Shown in pieces: positions 42,005 to 51,068 of a DNA stretch of 64,000 nt; the first letter of the stretch is position 1; the number at the start of each line of letters is the position of its first letter. Below the pieces are notes generated by a model that was not told the origin of the DNA, ran no database searches, and saw only the letters and a program-made list of their open reading frames with translations. Origin of the DNA: an uncultured Ruminococcus sp. Its GTDB lineage: Bacteria; Bacillota; Clostridia; Oscillospirales; Ruminococcaceae. The stretch covers positions 124,001 to 188,000 of the forward strand of contig CAMBLM010000002.1 of NCBI GenBank assembly GCA_945868475.1, in the 5' to 3' direction. Both the position numbers and the translations under genes were made by a program.

Positions 42005-42266
42005 TCAAGGAGTTATATAGACTATCGTTTTTGAACTGAGCCAGATAAGCACGATCCCCAAAACAATAAAGCCGCCCGTCATTGCTCCGAAAATAACGGT
42101 ATTCGTTTTAAGAAGCTTTTTTCCTATCCGATCTGTCTGCGCCGCATTTTATATATTTTACCAGAAACACGATAAAACACACCGCCGCTGTCAGCGGAAC
42201 GCCGAATATTGCCAGAATACTTGCAATGCAGAACAGTATCTCATAGATCCCACTTACATACTGCAT
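42005..42266 (-). pseudogene. Frameshifted paralogue of the neighbouring small membrane gene
   Basis: From ATG 42266 (seven bases from AAAGGAGA) the frame reads 52 residues, including FGVPLTAAVCFIVFLVKYIKC, which matches the neighbour's YGVPAATIVCCIVFLVKAKKC. It then stops at 42108. In another frame the similarity continues: KKLLKTNTVIFGAMTGGFIVLG against KKLLKNCGIIFGVIGGTYVFSS, ending at 42005. The break falls at a run of six A (minus strand), so a one-base indel, a sequencing error or slippage are all possible. Confidence 0.65.
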
Positions 42267-42268
42267 GA

Positions 42269-42838
42269 TCATTCTCCTTTTATCCGTGCTTCAAACTTGC
42301 GGAGCGCATCTGCACGGTGGCTTACCTTGTCCTTTTCCTCTGCGGAAATTTCCGCAAACGAGCGGTCGCCGTACATAAATATCGGGTCATAGCCGAAGCC
42401 GTTCGTGCCTTTCTTTTCATAGCCGATCCTGCCCTCGCAAGTGCCCTTTACGGTGAAGCTTTCGCCGTTTTCATCGATGTAGCATACGGCGCATACAAAT
42501 CTTGCCGTGCGCTTTTCATCGGGAACGCCCTCCATTTTGGAAAGCACCTTTGCACAGCGCTTACCCTCCTCGGCATAACGTGCGGAGTAAATTCCCGGTT
42601 CGCCGCCGAGTGCGTCGACCTCCAGTCCGCTGTCGTCCGCGATAACGGGGAGATGTGTTATATCGTAAGCCGCTTTTGCCTTTATATAAGCATTTTCCTC
42701 GAAAGTTGTTCCCGTTTCGTCCGCTTCGATATCTGCGCCGGCTTCGGACTGGGTGATGACCTCATAGCCGAGCGGTTCGAGTATCTCACGGAACTCACGG
42801 AGCTTATTCTTGTTGTTCGATGCAAGTATTATTTTCAT
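42269..42838 (-). CDS. rdgB: XTP/dITP diphosphatase (RdgB/HAM1)
   Basis: RdgB removes non-canonical purine triphosphates from the nucleotide pool. The 189-residue product has ILASNNKNKLREFREIL at the start, ADDSGLEVDALGGEPGIYSARY (about 66-87), and the late motif GTNGFGYDPIF (about 144) with SHRADALRKF. The length is standard. Its ATG overlaps the ftsY stop by one base, and its stop overlaps the first ATG of the small membrane pseudogene. Confidence 0.95.
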   Translation of the reverse strand: MKIILASNNKNKLREFREILEPLGYEVITQSEAGADIEADETGTTFEENAYIKAKAAYDITHLPVIADDSGLEVDALGGEPGIYSARYAEEGKRCAKVLSKMEGVPDEKRTARFVCAVCYIDENGESFTVKGTCEGRIGYEKKGTNGFGYDPIFMYGDRSFAEISAEEKDKVSHRADALRKFEARIKGE

Positions 42839-44187
42839 TATTCTTTATCCTCGCTGTCTTTTTTCTTTTTGCCGAATGTGATCTCTTTGAAAAGGAAACC
42901 GAACTTGCCGTCCTTGAGGCTCTTTTTCTGCTCGGGGATTTCCTCGGAATGTTCTTCGCTTTCGGAAGCTTCTGCGGTTATTTCTTCATCGTCCTCCTCG
43001 GCTGTTTCTTCGTGTTCTTCAACAGCTTCGGGTGCTTCGTTTTCCTCTGCTTCTTCGGTGTTTTCTTCGGCTGTTTCTTCAAGCTCCTCCGCAACATCGT
43101 CAACGTTTATCTCATCGGAGATATTTTCGGAAAGAACAGGTTCATTCTCGGGTTCTTCCGCAGTTTCGGAAACTTCGGTATTTTCAGCCTTTTCAGCGAT
43201 TTCAGCAGTTTCGTCAGCTTCATTTTCTTCCGATGTTTCTTCATCGGTCAGACGTTCATAGTTATAGTCGAAGTCGGTCTCATTATCGAACAGAGCCTCG
43301 ACGAAGTCGTGAGCATTGAACTCCTGCAGGTCGTCAAGCTTTTCACCGACGCCGACAAGCTTTACGGGGATACCAAGCTCGTTGTGTATCGAAATGATGA
43401 TGCCGCCCTTTGCGGTTCCGTCAAGCTTTGTGAGTACAATACCCGTGATATCGGCAACTTCGCTGAAAAGCTTTGCCTGATTTACGGCGTTCTGTCCCGT
43501 TGTTGCATCAAGAACGAGGAGCGTTTCGAGCGAACAGCCTTCACCCTGCTCGTGAATGATACGGCTGATCTTTTTCAGCTCGTCCATAAGATTTTTCTTG
43601 TTGTGAAGTCTGCCTGCAGTGTCGCAGATAAGAATGTCAGTACCTCTTGCTTTTGCGGCTGTAACGGCGTCAAAAACTACTGCGGCAGGGTCTGAACCCT
43701 CGGCATGTTTTACGATGTCAACGCCTGCGCGCTCCGTCCATATCTGCAGCTGCTCGATAGCGGCTGCGCGGAACGTATCTGCTGCGGCAACGAGGACTTT
43801 TTTGCCATCGTTCCTGTACTTCGCCGCAAGCTTTCCTATAGTGGTGGTCTTGCCTGCACCGTTTACGCCGATAACAAGGATAACGGACGGCGTTGTGGAG
43901 GTGTCGATCTTCTTATCCTCGCCGAGCATTTCTTCGATGATATTTTTAAGCTCCGCTTTTGTTTCATCGGGTGTGGTAAGCTTTTTCGCCTTTACCGATG
44001 CACGGAGCTTTTCAACTATCGAAAGCGAAGTTTCAACACCGATATCGCAGGTGATGAGAACTTCTTCAAGTTCGTCGAAAAAGTCATCATCGAGCTGCTT
44101 GTGCGCGCCAAAAAGTACACCTATCTTGCTCATCATCGAGTCTTTGGTTTTTCTTACGCCCTCGGCGATCTTACTGAAAATGTTCAT
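42838..44187 (-). CDS. ftsY: SRP receptor FtsY with a C-terminal acidic tail
   Basis: FtsY docks the signal recognition particle at the membrane. The 449-residue product (ATG 44187, eight bases after GAGG; the upstream TTG is rejected) begins directly with the NG GTPase: [26 protein letters not shown] (107-116), [12 protein letters not shown] (189-200), [10 protein letters not shown] (253-262), ending near residue 300. Residues 301-420 are a Glu/Ala-rich acidic region, and the last 30 are basic and aromatic ([19 protein letters not shown]). In E. coli the acidic A domain is N-terminal; here a similar acidic segment lies at the other end. It follows smc and overlaps rdgB. Confidence 0.92.
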   Translation of the reverse strand: MNIFSKIAEGVRKTKDSMMSKIGVLFGAHKQLDDDFFDELEEVLITCDIGVETSLSIVEKLRASVKAKKLTTPDETKAELKNIIEEMLGEDKKIDTSTTPSVILVIGVNGAGKTTTIGKLAAKYRNDGKKVLVAAADTFRAAAIEQLQIWTERAGVDIVKHAEGSDPAAVVFDAVTAAKARGTDILICDTAGRLHNKKNLMDELKKISRIIHEQGEGCSLETLLVLDATTGQNAVNQAKLFSEVADITGIVLTKLDGTAKGGIIISIHNELGIPVKLVGVGEKLDDLQEFNAHDFVEALFDNETDFDYNYERLTDEETSEENEADETAEIAEKAENTEVSETAEEPENEPVLSENISDEINVDDVAEELEETAEENTEEAEENEAPEAVEEHEETAEEDDEEITAEASESEEHSEEIPEQKKSLKDGKFGFLFKEITFGKKKKDSEDKE

Positions 44188-44224
44188 ATTCAAGACCTCA
44201 CTTTAACTTTGGTTTTGTATGCCG

Positions 44225-47200
44225 TCAGTTCGCTTCTATGTTCTGCGGCGGCTGCTCAAGGCGGAGTATTTTCGAGATACCCTTTTCCTGCATTGTTACA
44301 CCGTACATTACGTCTGCTTCGTCCATTGAACCTCGTCTGTGCGTTACGAGGATAAACTGCGTTGTATCGGTAAATTTGCGGAGATACTGAGCATACTTCG
44401 TAACGTTTATGTCATCGAGTGCCGCTTCGATCTCGTCAAGGATACAGAACGGCGCAGGCTTGATTTTAAGTATTGAGAAATAAATGCATATCGCAACGAA
44501 CGCCTGCTCACCACCCGAAAGGAGCGAAAGGTTGTTGATGACCTTTCCCGGAGGTGCGACCTTTATTTCAATGCCCGATTCAAGAACATCCTCGGGGTCG
44601 GTGAGGGTAAGCTCCGCACGTCCGCCGCCGAAAAGCTCGACAAAAATCTGCTTGAAGTTTTCATTTATTTGGTTAAAGCTGTCGGAGAACTGTCTGCGCA
44701 TCGTTTCGGTGAGTTCTTCAATGAGCTTTTCAAGTTCACGCTTTGAGCTTTCAACGTCATTGAGCTGTCCCGACATGAATTCGTAACGTTCCGATACCTC
44801 TTTGTATTCTTCGATAGCGGCAACGTTGACATTTCCGAGCGCACGAATTTTCTGCTTTATCTCCGCGAGGTCACGCTGAATGACGAGCAGATTTTCCACC
44901 GGCTTTGCAAGCTTCACCGCTTCGGAAAGATAGAGTTCATACTGCTCCGCCATATCTGCGATTATCTTGTCATAAGCGCCCTGAACGGAAGTTTTGCGCT
45001 CTTCGAGCCTTGTCACTTCACGGCTGAACTTTTCCTTGCTGTCGTTCAGTTCGCGGACCTGTCTGCGCTTTTCGTTCGACTTCTGCTCCATTGTGTGGCT
45101 TTCGGAGCGGAGCTGTGCGATGCGGTCGTTTATTCCTGCGGCTTCGTCCTTTGCGCCCGAAAGCTTTGCGTTAAGTGCTTCGATCTCAGCCTGTTTTTCT
45201 TCGATAAAACGGTTCTTTTCGTCGAGTTCGACAACGAGCCTTGCACTGCTGCTGCCGATCTCCTGCGACTGTGCTTCAAGGCGCGCGATCTCGGCTTTTA
45301 TCGCCTCGATATCCTTAACTATCTCGGTTTCACGAAGCTTTAATCCGGACATTTTTTCGGAAAGTGCTTCGCGCTTTTCCTGCATCTGTCTGCGCTGTTC
45401 TTCGTTCTCGGAAACGCTCTTTTCCTTTTCGGAAATGTCGTTTTCGACCGCCTTCAAAGCTTCTTCGGCTGCCTTTACAGCGGCTTCGCTCTCGGAGATT
45501 CGGTTTTTGAGTGCATTTTTTGCATCTTCCGAACCGGAAAGCTGTTCTTCGTTCTGCGCGGTCATTACATCTATTCGTTTCAACTCCGATTCAAAGCGAA
45601 TTTTATCCGCAGCAACAACGGAAAGCTCTTCCTTTGCGCCCTCGATATCGAAACTGAGCTTATCCGTTTCGCTTTTAAGCTTTTCGGCCGATGCACGAAG
45701 TTCGCTGAGCTTTGTCTGGAGCGCATTTTTCTCATTGGTGAGCTTTTCGATGTCGTTCTTTCGGGTAAGAACGCCGCTCGACTTTGAAACAGAACCGCCC
45801 GTGAATGAACCGCCTGCGTTTATGACCTGACCGTCAAGCGTTACGATACGGAATTTGTAGCCATACTTCTTTGCAATGAGCGTTCCGAGGTCGATATCCT
45901 CCGCAATGACTATTCTTCCGAGTAGCGAGTTGTAAACGCCCTCAAATCTCGGATCAAACTGCACGAGATCAACTGCGAGTGCAACAAAGCCATCGCATCG
46001 GTCAAGGCCGTTTTCGTTAAGGCGGTTTCCCTTGACGGAAGTTAGCGGCAGGAATGTTGCTCGGCCTGCTTTGGTTTCCTGCAAAAGTCTGATACCGCGC
46101 TTTGCGATGTCTTCATTTTCTACAACTATATTCTGGAGTGCACCGCCCATCGCGGTTTCGACAGCAACGCTGTACTTCGATTCGACCTTGATAAGCTGTG
46201 CGGCAGAGCCGTAAACTCCGCTAAGCTGTCCCGACTTTGAAGCTTTGAGTATCTGCTTTACCGAGTGCGCAAAGCCCTCCATGCTGTTTTCCAGGTCGGC
46301 AAGCATACGGATACGCTGGTCTTTGTCACGGATAGAGAAGTTCATCTCTTCAAGCTGCTTTTTTGCCGCTTCGAGCTTCTCTTTTCTCGCAGCATAAAGC
46401 TTTGAAATGCCGCCGATACGGTTGTTGAGTTCCTCGGTCTTTTCCTCAATAAGAGCAAGTCCGTCCGTACATTCGCCCTTTTCGCGCTTCAGATCTTCGA
46501 GTGCGGAGCGGAGCGTTTCTTCCCTGCCGTCGGCGGATTTAAGCTGCGCCCTCATATCTTCGGCGTTCTGCTTGCCCGTTGAGATAGAAACACCGTACTC
46601 GGACTGCTTTATATATAATTTATTGAGTTCGTTCCGGACTTGTGCCGACTTGCTGTCGAAGCTGTCCTTTTCGGACGATGCCTTGGAAAGCTCCTCGCTG
46701 ACGGTTACATAATCGGTGCGTGTCTGTTCAAGTTCGGCTTCGGCATTTTTTATTGCGGCAAGCTTTTCTTCGGTAGCCTTGCGGTTTTCCTCACCCGTGT
46801 TTTCGGAGAGTGCCTGCTGCTTTTTTATTTCGTCGATATCGTCATTTGCGTGGCGAATTTCATTCTCGCAAACGGCGATATCGGAATGTATCTGTGTGTT
46901 CGCACGTTCCGATTCAAGTATGCGGTTTCGCAGTTCTTCCGTGCGGAGAGTGTTTTCCTGCATATTTTCGGAAAGCTGTGTAAGCTCCTCTTCAAGCCTT
47001 GAAATATCGGCTTCAACGCCGTTGTATTCGTTCGTGCTGATAAGAAGCTTGTCGGAAATTTCGTCAAGGTTCTTTTTCAGCTCGTCAAGCTGACGAACCC
47101 AGACGGTGATCTCGAGCGACTTTTTCGTTTCGGAATACTCGATGAATTTTTCCGCCTTTTCCGACTGTATGCGGAGCGGTTCAACTCTGCTTTCGAGTTC

Positions 47201-47788
47201 GCCGATGATATCACGCAGACGCAGAATGTTTTCCTGTGCGGCGGCAAGCTTTCTCTCAGCTTCGGCTTTTTTATAGCGGAATTTCGATATTCCTGCAGCT
47301 TCCTCAAAGATCTCACGGCGTTCGCCCGACTTTGCGGAAACTATCTCGGCAACACGACCCTGACCGATTATCGAATAACCGTCACGGCCAAGACCCGTGT
47401 CCATAAAAAGCTCGCAGATATCCTTTAAACGCACCTGCGCGCCGTTTATCATATATTCGCTTTCACCGCTGCGGTAAAGCTTTCTCGTTACCGAGACCTG
47501 CTCGGACGGTATCTGCAAAATTCCCCTGTTGTTGATGATGTTGAGCGTTACCGAAGCGAAGCCCATAGGCTTGCGGAACTGTGTACCAGAGAAGATAACG
47601 TCCTCCATTTTTCCGCCTCGGAGCGTCTTGGAGGACTGCTCGCCGAGTACCCAGCGCACAGCATCACCGATATTCGATTTTCCGCTTCCGTTAGGGCCGA
47701 CTACCGCCGTTATTCCCTTGTCAAAGGTAAGCTTTATCTTATCGGGAAAGGACTTGAAACCCTGTAATTCCAATGATTCGAGATACAT
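44225..47788 (-). CDS. smc: Chromosome segregation protein SMC
   Basis: SMC forms the condensin ring that organises the origin region and chromosome arms. The 1187-residue protein has the N-terminal ATP site GPNGSGKSNI (about 32-41), a long coiled coil (170-500), a hinge with GVYGSAAQLIKVESKYSVAVETAMGGALQNIVVE (about 520-560), a second coiled coil (680-1030), and the C-terminal LLSGGEQAF signature with CILDEIEAALDD Walker B. The order rnc-smc-ftsY is conserved in Firmicutes. ScpA and ScpB are not in the window. Confidence 0.96.
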   Translation of the reverse strand: MYLESLELQGFKSFPDKIKLTFDKGITAVVGPNGSGKSNIGDAVRWVLGEQSSKTLRGGKMEDVIFSGTQFRKPMGFASVTLNIINNRGILQIPSEQVSVTRKLYRSGESEYMINGAQVRLKDICELFMDTGLGRDGYSIIGQGRVAEIVSAKSGERREIFEEAAGISKFRYKKAEAERKLAAAQENILRLRDIIGELESRVEPLRIQSEKAEKFIEYSETKKSLEITVWVRQLDELKKNLDEISDKLLISTNEYNGVEADISRLEEELTQLSENMQENTLRTEELRNRILESERANTQIHSDIAVCENEIRHANDDIDEIKKQQALSENTGEENRKATEEKLAAIKNAEAELEQTRTDYVTVSEELSKASSEKDSFDSKSAQVRNELNKLYIKQSEYGVSISTGKQNAEDMRAQLKSADGREETLRSALEDLKREKGECTDGLALIEEKTEELNNRIGGISKLYAARKEKLEAAKKQLEEMNFSIRDKDQRIRMLADLENSMEGFAHSVKQILKASKSGQLSGVYGSAAQLIKVESKYSVAVETAMGGALQNIVVENEDIAKRGIRLLQETKAGRATFLPLTSVKGNRLNENGLDRCDGFVALAVDLVQFDPRFEGVYNSLLGRIVIAEDIDLGTLIAKKYGYKFRIVTLDGQVINAGGSFTGGSVSKSSGVLTRKNDIEKLTNEKNALQTKLSELRASAEKLKSETDKLSFDIEGAKEELSVVAADKIRFESELKRIDVMTAQNEEQLSGSEDAKNALKNRISESEAAVKAAEEALKAVENDISEKEKSVSENEEQRRQMQEKREALSEKMSGLKLRETEIVKDIEAIKAEIARLEAQSQEIGSSSARLVVELDEKNRFIEEKQAEIEALNAKLSGAKDEAAGINDRIAQLRSESHTMEQKSNEKRRQVRELNDSKEKFSREVTRLEERKTSVQGAYDKIIADMAEQYELYLSEAVKLAKPVENLLVIQRDLAEIKQKIRALGNVNVAAIEEYKEVSERYEFMSGQLNDVESSKRELEKLIEELTETMRRQFSDSFNQINENFKQIFVELFGGGRAELTLTDPEDVLESGIEIKVAPPGKVINNLSLLSGGEQAFVAICIYFSILKIKPAPFCILDEIEAALDDINVTKYAQYLRKFTDTTQFILVTHRRGSMDEADVMYGVTMQEKGISKILRLEQPPQNIEAN

Positions 47789-47806
47789 TTATATGCTCCG
47801 TTTCAT

Positions 47807-48799
47807 TTAAATTTGCTTTATGCGGATATCGAAAAGTGAAGTAATGCTTTTATCCGCAGTTATCTTTATATCAAAACCTTGCTTTTTAAAATATTCAGTA
47901 TTACATTTTTTCTGACCGACAGCCATGCTGACAGCTTTCGGCGAAACCAAAACTTCGTATCTGCCCTTTTCGCCGAGCTGCTTTTCGATAGTCTTGCGAA
48001 AGCGTATGCCAAGGCAGATCTCACGCATCGCAGGGTGATAATATCCCCCGACAGCCTGACCCTCGACATTTTCCGAAGCGTGAAGTCCGAGCCGTATTAT
48101 CCTTATGCCGCTCTGCTCGAACATTTCCATCAGCTTCGCGCAAAGCTCGGCTTCTTCATCGAACGGGACGGGGGCATATACCCCACTCTGATATAAGTCG
48201 GCAAGCTTAGTTCCGCCAAGTATCACAGTCGGGTATATCCGCACCGTTGCAGGCGAGAGCTTTATCAGTTCTTCTGCGGTGTAGATATCGTCCTCGGGAG
48301 ATGCGCCGTAAAGTCCCGTCATCATCTGCAAGCCGAGTTCAAAGCCGTACTCTTTTATAAGAGCCGAGGCTTTCCGAACATCGTCCGCAGTGTGTCCGCG
48401 GTCATTCATTGCAAGGATACTGTCATGCATCGACTGCGCACCGAGTTCTATCGCAGTGACGTTGTATTTCTTCAATACGTCAAGCACTTCGCAGTCGATC
48501 CTATCGGGCCGTGTCGAAACTCTTATCCCGATAAGACCGTATTCCTTTATAAAAGGCTGTGCGGCTTCGAGCAGGGAGATCATATATCCCCTTTCGACCG
48601 CAGTGAAGCTTCCGCCGAAGAAAGCTATTTCCGTTTCGTACGGTGCTTTCAGCTTAGGGCAGGCTTCTTCGAGAATTTTTGTTACAGCGTCCGCATCGGG
48701 CGGTTCTTCCGTGCTGCTTATCGTGCGCTGATTGCAGAATGAGCAGCAGTTCGGGCAGCCTTTATGCGGAATAAAAATTGAGATGTTGCTGTGCGTCAT
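47807..48799 (-). CDS. Elp3-like radical SAM protein
   Basis: A 330-residue radical SAM enzyme with cluster motif CPNCCSFC (C15-x3-C19-x2-C22), the FFGGSFTAV SAM segment (about 66) and a C-terminal part without an acetyltransferase domain. The fold pattern (ELGAQSMHDSILAMNDRGHTADDV; MTGLYGASPEDD) is of the Elp3/YhcC group. Such genes lie between rnc and smc in many Clostridia, but the substrate is not known to me; tRNA modification is a reasonable guess from the family. It overlaps the rnc stop by four bases (ATGA). Confidence 0.82.
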   Translation of the reverse strand: MTHSNISIFIPHKGCPNCCSFCNQRTISSTEEPPDADAVTKILEEACPKLKAPYETEIAFFGGSFTAVERGYMISLLEAAQPFIKEYGLIGIRVSTRPDRIDCEVLDVLKKYNVTAIELGAQSMHDSILAMNDRGHTADDVRKASALIKEYGFELGLQMMTGLYGASPEDDIYTAEELIKLSPATVRIYPTVILGGTKLADLYQSGVYAPVPFDEEAELCAKLMEMFEQSGIRIIRLGLHASENVEGQAVGGYYHPAMREICLGIRFRKTIEKQLGEKGRYEVLVSPKAVSMAVGQKKCNTEYFKKQGFDIKITADKSITSLFDIRIKQI

Positions 48800-49482
48800 A
48801 CCTTATAGCCCATAAGTTCGAGAGCTTCTTTCGCAGCCATCTGTTCAGCCTGCTTTTTGCTGTGACCCTCGCCCGTTCCGATGACGTTTGAGTTGAGCAT
48901 TACCTGAATAACGAACACACGGTTGTGGTCAGGGCCTGTCTGCGATTTGAGGAAGTATTCGACCTTTTCCTCGCGGTTGCGCTGGATAACTTCCTGCAGT
49001 ATCGTCTTATAGTCACCGTTGGAACGGTTTCTGTACTTGTCGATATCCTCGGGCATAAAACCGAGGACGTACTTTCTCGCTTCATCAAGACCGCCGTCAA
49101 GGAAAACTGCCGCAATGACAGCTTCAAACGCGTCTGAAACGATGGACGGACGCTCTCTGCCGCCGCTGTTTTCCTCGCCCTTGCCGAGAAGAATATGCTG
49201 ACCGAGGTCTATTTTCTTCGAGAATTCAAAGAGTGCGGTTTCACAGACGAGCGATGCTCTTATCTTCGTAAGGTCGCCCTCGGGGAGATGCTTGAAGTGC
49301 TTGAAAAGATACTCCGAAACTACTATCGAAAGCACACTGTCGCCGAGGAATTCAAGGCGTTCATTTGAGTTGCGCGAGTTTTTGAACTCGTTTGCATAGC
49401 TTGAATGGGAAAGTGCTTCATGAAGAAGCTCCTTATCCTTGAATGTATATCCTATCTTTTTTTCAAACTCTGAAAAATCCAT
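48796..49482 (-). CDS. rnc: Ribonuclease III
   Basis: RNase III cuts double-stranded RNA in rRNA processing and in regulatory RNAs. The 228-residue product has the catalytic signature NERLEFLGDSVL (about 39-50), the second acidic site around DAFEAVIAAVFLDGG (about 117), and a C-terminal dsRNA-binding domain (QVMLNSNVIGTGEGHSKKQAEQMAAKEALE). ATG 49482 is chosen after AAAGGAAT; the longer track start reads through a small GGTTGGA/TCCAACC hairpin. acpP, often found between plsX and rnc, is absent here. Confidence 0.95.
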   Translation of the reverse strand: MDFSEFEKKIGYTFKDKELLHEALSHSSYANEFKNSRNSNERLEFLGDSVLSIVVSEYLFKHFKHLPEGDLTKIRASLVCETALFEFSKKIDLGQHILLGKGEENSGGRERPSIVSDAFEAVIAAVFLDGGLDEARKYVLGFMPEDIDKYRNRSNGDYKTILQEVIQRNREEKVEYFLKSQTGPDHNRVFVIQVMLNSNVIGTGEGHSKKQAEQMAAKEALELMGYKV

Positions 49483-49555
49483 TTTTGTGTATTCCTTTCC
49501 GGTTGGACTTTGCATAAAAATCCAACCTTTAGTTTGAAAATAAATATGTAAAAAC

Positions 49556-50563
49556 TTATTCAGCCGAATCTGTTTTCAGCTTTTCTATCGAGCGTGAAAT
49601 TTCGCCGATAACGTCACCGTCAACACAGTTCTTCGCCTGACGGATCGCGTTGTAGAAAGCGTTCGCGTCCGAGCTGCCGTGGGCCTTTATAACGGGCTTT
49701 GAAATGCCCATAAGAACTGCACCGCCTACTTCGGAATAGTCCATCTTTTTACGGAATGCTGCTACCTGCTTTTTCATGAGAAGATACGCTATCTTTGAAC
49801 CAAGGCTGCTCATGAACATACCCTTGAGCGTGTGCGCGAAATATGAACCCATACCCTCGTAAAGCTTCAGCGCAACATTGCCCGTAAATCCGTCCGAAAC
49901 GGCTACCTGACAAACGCCGAGCGGAATATCACGCGCTTCAAGATTTCCGTAGAAGTTTATCGGTGCTTTTTTAAGCATCGCATAAGCCTCTTTGTCCATT
50001 TCTCTGCCCTTTGTATCCTCCGCGCCTACGTTGATAAGACCCACTTTCGGCGACTTCACGCCGAGAACCTTTTCCATATAGCAGCTGCCCATGATGCCGA
50101 ACTGGACGAGTGCTTCGGGGCGGCACTCAACGTTTGCGCCTGCGTCAATGAGCATGATATAGCCGTTGTCGGCAGGCATTATCGGAGCAAGTGCGGCTCT
50201 CTTTATGCCTTTAAGACGCTTTGCGATGAACGTTGCGCCTACAACGAGCGCCCCCGTGCTTCCTGCGGAAACAAAAGCGTCACCCTCGCCGTCTGCAAGT
50301 GCTTTGAGTCCGACAGCCATTGAACAGCCTGCGTGTTCCTTTAAGATGGAAGTAGGCTCTTCGTGAATGTCGATGACCTCTTCCGTGTGCTTTATCGAAA
50401 TTCTGTCGAGCGAAATATTGTTTGCGGCAGCAAAGCTTTTTATCTTGCTTTCATCACCCGTGAGGACAATGTCAACACCGAGCTTTTCAACAGCCATAGC
50501 CGCGCCCTTGATGACTTCGTCGGGTGAATGATCTCCGCCGAATGCGTCAACGATTATCTTCAT
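49556..50563 (-). CDS. plsX: Phosphate acyltransferase PlsX
   Basis: PlsX turns acyl-ACP into acyl-phosphate, the first step toward phosphatidic acid in Gram-positives. The 335-residue protein matches from the start (IIVDAFGGDHSPDEVIKGA) and contains the SAGSTGALVVGATFIAKRLKGI segment (about 100-121) and VSDGFTGNVALKLYEG (about 227). AGGAG lies eight bases before the ATG. Its start overlaps the end of the upstream PH-like gene by 17 bases. rnc follows after about 70 bp. Confidence 0.95.
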   Translation of the reverse strand: MKIIVDAFGGDHSPDEVIKGAAMAVEKLGVDIVLTGDESKIKSFAAANNISLDRISIKHTEEVIDIHEEPTSILKEHAGCSMAVGLKALADGEGDAFVSAGSTGALVVGATFIAKRLKGIKRAALAPIMPADNGYIMLIDAGANVECRPEALVQFGIMGSCYMEKVLGVKSPKVGLINVGAEDTKGREMDKEAYAMLKKAPINFYGNLEARDIPLGVCQVAVSDGFTGNVALKLYEGMGSYFAHTLKGMFMSSLGSKIAYLLMKKQVAAFRKKMDYSEVGGAVLMGISKPVIKAHGSSDANAFYNAIRQAKNCVDGDVIGEISRSIEKLKTDSAE

Positions 50564-51056
50564 TATTTTTTCTCCTCTTGATCTTCTCGTTTAAAAATTT
50601 TATAAATCCGCTGTCGGTCTTTTCGCTTTTCGGAATAACATACTCCGTGCCGTTTTCGGCTTTTATGATAAAGTGACTTTTTGTGTCACGGTATCCGTTC
50701 AGCTTTTCATAAGGAAAATAAGCCGCAAAGCTTTCTTCGCATACAAGAAAACCGTCCGTGTAAAACTCATAGAGCCGTGTTTTTACGCCATTTTCGGAAA
50801 ACGCCTTTTCAGCCGAGCGTTTTATTCCCGAAAGCGAAAATATCCCCGACAAAAATGCAAGTCCCGATATTATCGTGATAAGAAAATATCCTGCGATCGC
50901 CGAAAGAACCGCTATAACAAACGCGACCGCTGTTACAACAGTTTCAAGCCGTGCCGCCGACTTTTTTTCGCATAATATCTCGTCAGATCCATACTCCGTT
51001 TCAAGGCTGTAGACAGCAGGTGCGGCACTTTTGAGCTTTATTTCAATTTTTCCCAT
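50547..51056 (-). CDS. YcxB-like membrane protein (second of a pair)
   Basis: A 169-residue protein with two close hydrophobic helices (about 39-75) and a C-terminal PH-like domain of YcxB type (LYEFYTDGFLVCEESFAAYFPYEKLNGYRDTKSHFIIKAENGTEYVIPKSE). YcxB-like proteins have no settled function. It shares layout and the ending motif YVIPKSE with its upstream neighbour (TYLIPKSELS), so the two look like diverged duplicates, placed between trmFO and plsX. It overlaps plsX by 17 bases, so expression is likely coupled. Confidence 0.7.
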   Translation of the reverse strand: MGKIEIKLKSAAPAVYSLETEYGSDEILCEKKSAARLETVVTAVAFVIAVLSAIAGYFLITIISGLAFLSGIFSLSGIKRSAEKAFSENGVKTRLYEFYTDGFLVCEESFAAYFPYEKLNGYRDTKSHFIIKAENGTEYVIPKSEKTDSGFIKFLNEKIKRRKNNEDNR

Positions 51057-51068
51057 AAGCCGCCCTCC

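Noticed and set aside
42100-42125. A6 run as a programmed -1 frameshift site
   Set aside because: The shift needed to restore the frame is +1 (or -2), and the zero-frame phase does not match X XXY YYZ; a plain indel is simpler.
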